A stretch of DNA of 8,156 bases from an uncultured Olegusella sp. (GTDB lineage Bacteria; Actinomycetota; Coriobacteriia; Coriobacteriales; Atopobiaceae), in the NCBI RefSeq assembly GCF_947253395.1, contig NZ_CAMXYY010000062.1, positions 1 to 8,156 on the forward strand, written 5' to 3'. The notes beneath the pieces were generated by a model. That model was not told the DNA's origin. It did not search any database and saw nothing but the letters and a program-made list of their open reading frames with translations. Shown one piece after another: positions 6,157-8,156 of the stretch. Positions within the stretch are counted from its first letter, which is position 1; the number at the start of each line of letters is the position of its first letter. Position numbers and translations under genes: made by a program.

Positions 6157-7698
6157 ATGGCTCAAAATAATTACCCGCGTCACAGTGCGGCATATGCACA
6201 TTTGGGTGTTGAACAGACAGGCGTGAGTCCATCTCCTGTACCCGCTATGGATGACAAACCAAAAAAGAAAAGCTCTATGGTTCCCCTTTTGGTGGTACTT
6301 GGAGTTTTGCTTGTGGTGTATTTTGGCGGAGTTTTTTTCTTTAGTAATGCGTTTTATCCTTCGACCACTCTAGACGGCAAAGATGTGTCGCTGAAATTTG
6401 CTAAGGAAATCGCCCAAGCTCAAGTTGAAACAGGTGAGCGTTCGCATCTGACGGTCAGCATCCCTGATGGTCAGACGCTTGAGCTTAACGGTTCTGATGT
6501 GTCACTAAAAATTGATGGCGATGCCTACGCTCGCAGTGCCATGACCACTCAGCAACCCTGGTTTTGGCCAGTGCGTGCTTGGGGTTCTCATGTGGTCAAA
6601 CTTCCCATTTCAGCAAATTTTGATAAAAATAAGTTAAAAGAGGTCGTAGCTAAGCTTGTAGAAGAGCATAACTCTGGAGCAAAGCAGCCCAAAAATGCTA
6701 GTGCTCACTTTGATGATAAATTGAAAAACTACCAGATTACTCCGGCTGAGGAAGGCACCACGCTCAACGCAGAGTATGTTGAGACTGAGATTGCAAAAGC
6801 CCTTACCGATCTCAAAGAAACTCTTGAACTTACCAAAGACGCTTATATCCAACCTGCCGTCAAAGACGATGATGCAGAGCTCAAAAAAGCGGTTGAAAAG
6901 GCAAATTCTATGCTTAAGGCAACCCAGTCTTTGACGATTGAAGGTAAAGAAGTAGCAAAAGTCGATGTAGATAAACTCGGTAGTTGGATTTCTATTTCTG
7001 ATAAAAATGAAGCCACTATTAATGCTGATGCAGTCACTCAATGGGCTCAAGGGGATCTATCAAAGCAACTCGATACCGTGGGATCTACACGTACGTATTC
7101 GTTGCCGGATGGTGGCAGTGTCACTGTGAGTGGTGGTCGCTACGGCTGGATTATTGATGGTGCTGATGTAGCTGACAGTATTGTGAGTAATGTTAAAGCA
7201 GGAAAATCCGCAAGCATTGAAGTGTCGATGAAACAAAAAGCTGCCAAGCACGCTAATGGGGGAGCAGACTGGGGGGAGCGTTGGGTTGATGTCAATCTCA
7301 GCACGCAACATGCTGTGTTATATGACCATGGAAAAACGCTTTGGGAGTCTAGTTTTGTTTCTGGCAATAGCAACAAGGGTTACAGCACCCCGACCGGAGT
7401 TTACTCCGTCAACTCTAATATGACTTCAAAGGAATCTTCAGGTTCGCAGGTAAAACTTGTCTCGCCCTTTAAAGATTCTAAGGGTAAACCCACCTATACG
7501 AGCTATGTTGACTGGTGGGTTCCTTTTATTGACAACCAATATGCTTTCCACGATGCCTCTTGGCGCAAGTCGAGCGAATTTGGCGGTGACACCTACAAGT
7601 CCAATGGCAGTCACGGCTGCATTAATCTTCCTCCTGATAAGGCAAAGGCTCTCTATAAATTAGTCTCAGTGGGCGATGTTGTTGTGGTTCACGACTAA
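6157..7698 (+). CDS. Membrane-anchored L,D-transpeptidase (YkuD domain)
   Basis: The enzyme is predicted to form 3-3 cross-links, or otherwise modify peptidoglycan stems, outside the membrane. The 513-residue product starts with a polar cytoplasmic tail of about 40 residues ending in KPKKK. One transmembrane helix follows (about 41-64), with no lipobox or clear signal cleavage. The ectodomain has two regions resembling PG_binding_4: TTLDGKDVSLKFAKEI near 70 through TPAEEGTTLNAEYVE (195 onward), then a second copy-like stretch to GGRYGWIIDGADVADSI (326 onward). The YkuD catalytic domain covers about 375-512. It has H465 and SHGCIN (485-490) with nucleophile C488, and the H-to-S spacing fits the family pattern. 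GGGGGAG at 6143-6149 is a strong ribosome site 7 nt before the ATG. Older annotations would say ErfK/YbiS/YcfS/YnhG. The gene is divergent from the methyltransferase and is followed 77 nt later by ftsH. Confidence 0.94.
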   Translation: MAQNNYPRHSAAYAHLGVEQTGVSPSPVPAMDDKPKKKSSMVPLLVVLGVLLVVYFGGVFFFSNAFYPSTTLDGKDVSLKFAKEIAQAQVETGERSHLTVSIPDGQTLELNGSDVSLKIDGDAYARSAMTTQQPWFWPVRAWGSHVVKLPISANFDKNKLKEVVAKLVEEHNSGAKQPKNASAHFDDKLKNYQITPAEEGTTLNAEYVETEIAKALTDLKETLELTKDAYIQPAVKDDDAELKKAVEKANSMLKATQSLTIEGKEVAKVDVDKLGSWISISDKNEATINADAVTQWAQGDLSKQLDTVGSTRTYSLPDGGSVTVSGGRYGWIIDGADVADSIVSNVKAGKSASIEVSMKQKAAKHANGGADWGERWVDVNLSTQHAVLYDHGKTLWESSFVSGNSNKGYSTPTGVYSVNSNMTSKESSGSQVKLVSPFKDSKGKPTYTSYVDWWVPFIDNQYAFHDASWRKSSEFGGDTYKSNGSHGCINLPPDKAKALYKLVSVGDVVVVHD

Positions 7699-7775
7699 TT
7701 CTTATCCGCTATGGGTATCAATGGGAAGAATATAGAAACTCTCGCACGAGTTGTCTTTGCTGATGGGAGCTTTAG

Positions 7776-8156
7776 ATGGAAATGAACAATAAGCGCCGAC
7801 GCCAAACAATGATTATGTATTTCATTGCTGGTCTTGTGCTTGCTTTTGCGTTGCAAAGGGCGCTCTTTACCAATATCTCTGCTGCCAAGGTAGAGCAGGT
7901 GACTTATAGCAAGTTTGTTTCAATGGTTGAAGATGGTAAGGTAAAATCTGTTAACCTCAATCAATCAAATAACGAAATTAGCTTTAAGACTGATAACAAA
8001 GACATTAGCTATGTCACCACGGCATGGCCTAATGACATTGCCTTAACTTCGTTGCTCAAGCAGCACAAAGTTACCTTTGCCTCCACGGTAGATGACAAGT
8101 CTTCTGGGATGTGGATGTACCTCGTAGCAAGCTATCTTATTCCTATTGCCTTGGTT
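7776..8156 (+). CDS. ftsH: ATP-dependent zinc metalloprotease FtsH, N-terminal part
   Basis: FtsH is a membrane-anchored AAA+ protease that removes misassembled membrane proteins and some cytosolic regulators. Only the first 127 residues are in the window; the AAA and HEXXH zinc protease domains would lie beyond the right edge. Visible parts are a basic N-terminal tail (NNKRRRQ), transmembrane helix 1 (about 12-31), and an FtsH_ext-type extracytoplasmic domain (about 35-108) with the typical VTYSKFVSMVEDGKVKSVNL opening. The start of transmembrane helix 2 (MWMYLVASYLIPIALV, 112 onward) follows. GGGAG at 7765-7769 lies 6 nt before the ATG at 7776; the ATG at 7782 is 12 nt away and less likely. 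The call rests on N-terminal architecture without the catalytic motifs, so it is strong but not final. No convincing separate promoter was found in the 77-nt gap after the transpeptidase gene, so co-transcription is possible. Confidence 0.87.
   Translation, partial: MEMNNKRRRQTMIMYFIAGLVLAFALQRALFTNISAAKVEQVTYSKFVSMVEDGKVKSVNLNQSNNEISFKTDNKDISYVTTAWPNDIALTSLLKQHKVTFASTVDDKSSGMWMYLVASYLIPIALV

Noticed and set aside
7737..7752. Short inverted repeat AACTC/GAGTT between the transpeptidase gene and ftsH, possible terminator
   Set aside because: The stem is 5 bp, and the following TGTCTTTGC is not a T-tract. A TATAGA at 7731-7736 looked like a -10 box but has no -35 partner.
7711..7785. A 24-codon ORF (MGINGKNIETLARVVFADGS...) overlapping the ftsH start, possible leader peptide
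   Set aside because: No Shine-Dalgarno precedes the ATG, and its end overlaps the ftsH ribosome site and start. Nothing beyond the open frame supports it.
1..8156. Search for CRISPR repeats, tRNA or SRP RNA genes, IS ends, phage genes, toxin-antitoxin pairs or a defence system
   Set aside because: Nothing of this kind was recognised. Almost all of the window is occupied by six conserved genes, and the gaps are 137 bp or shorter.

Overview
The window holds ordinary chromosomal housekeeping DNA from a Gram-positive bacterium of roughly balanced base composition. The most likely source is an actinobacterium of the class Coriobacteriia (Atopobium/Lancefieldella/Olsenella-like). That placement is an inference from the smc-ftsY-ffh order without ylxM or rpsP, an FtsY lacking an acidic domain, a single-pass YkuD transpeptidase with a PG_binding_4-like ectodomain, and the general protein style. 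It was not tested by any search. No phage, IS element, CRISPR array, tRNA or rRNA was seen.

Left block, + strand (2-5193). The first gene is the C-terminal four fifths of the condensin SMC. FtsY, the SRP receptor, follows with a 1-nt stop/start overlap (TAATG). After a 54-nt gap comes Ffh, the SRP protein. SMC organises and segregates the chromosome. FtsY and Ffh are the two GTPases that deliver ribosomes making membrane proteins to the Sec translocon. The tight packing suggests one transcript, with a hairpin at the ftsY/ffh junction that could separate or process the two messages.

Middle, - strand (5201-6019). A TrmH/SpoU-family RNA 2'-O-ribose methyltransferase converges on ffh, with stop codons only 7 nt apart and hairpins at the junction. 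Its better start lies 45 nt inside the longest open frame. It is divergent from the next gene across a 137-bp promoter region (6020-6156).

Right block, + strand (6157-8156). A membrane-anchored L,D-transpeptidase has its own promoter-like -10 box and a hairpin at the predicted 5' end of its mRNA. After 77 nt comes the N-terminus of the membrane protease FtsH, cut by the window end. Both act at the cell envelope: one cross-links peptidoglycan, the other degrades membrane and cytosolic proteins.

I found no convincing undescribed system. The points most worth a second look are small: a Ser-to-Gln change in the SRP-RNA-binding motif of Ffh, a glycine-poor distal SMC hinge, an FtsY whose start is fenced by an in-frame stop so that no A domain can be encoded, and RNA hairpins at three gene boundaries.
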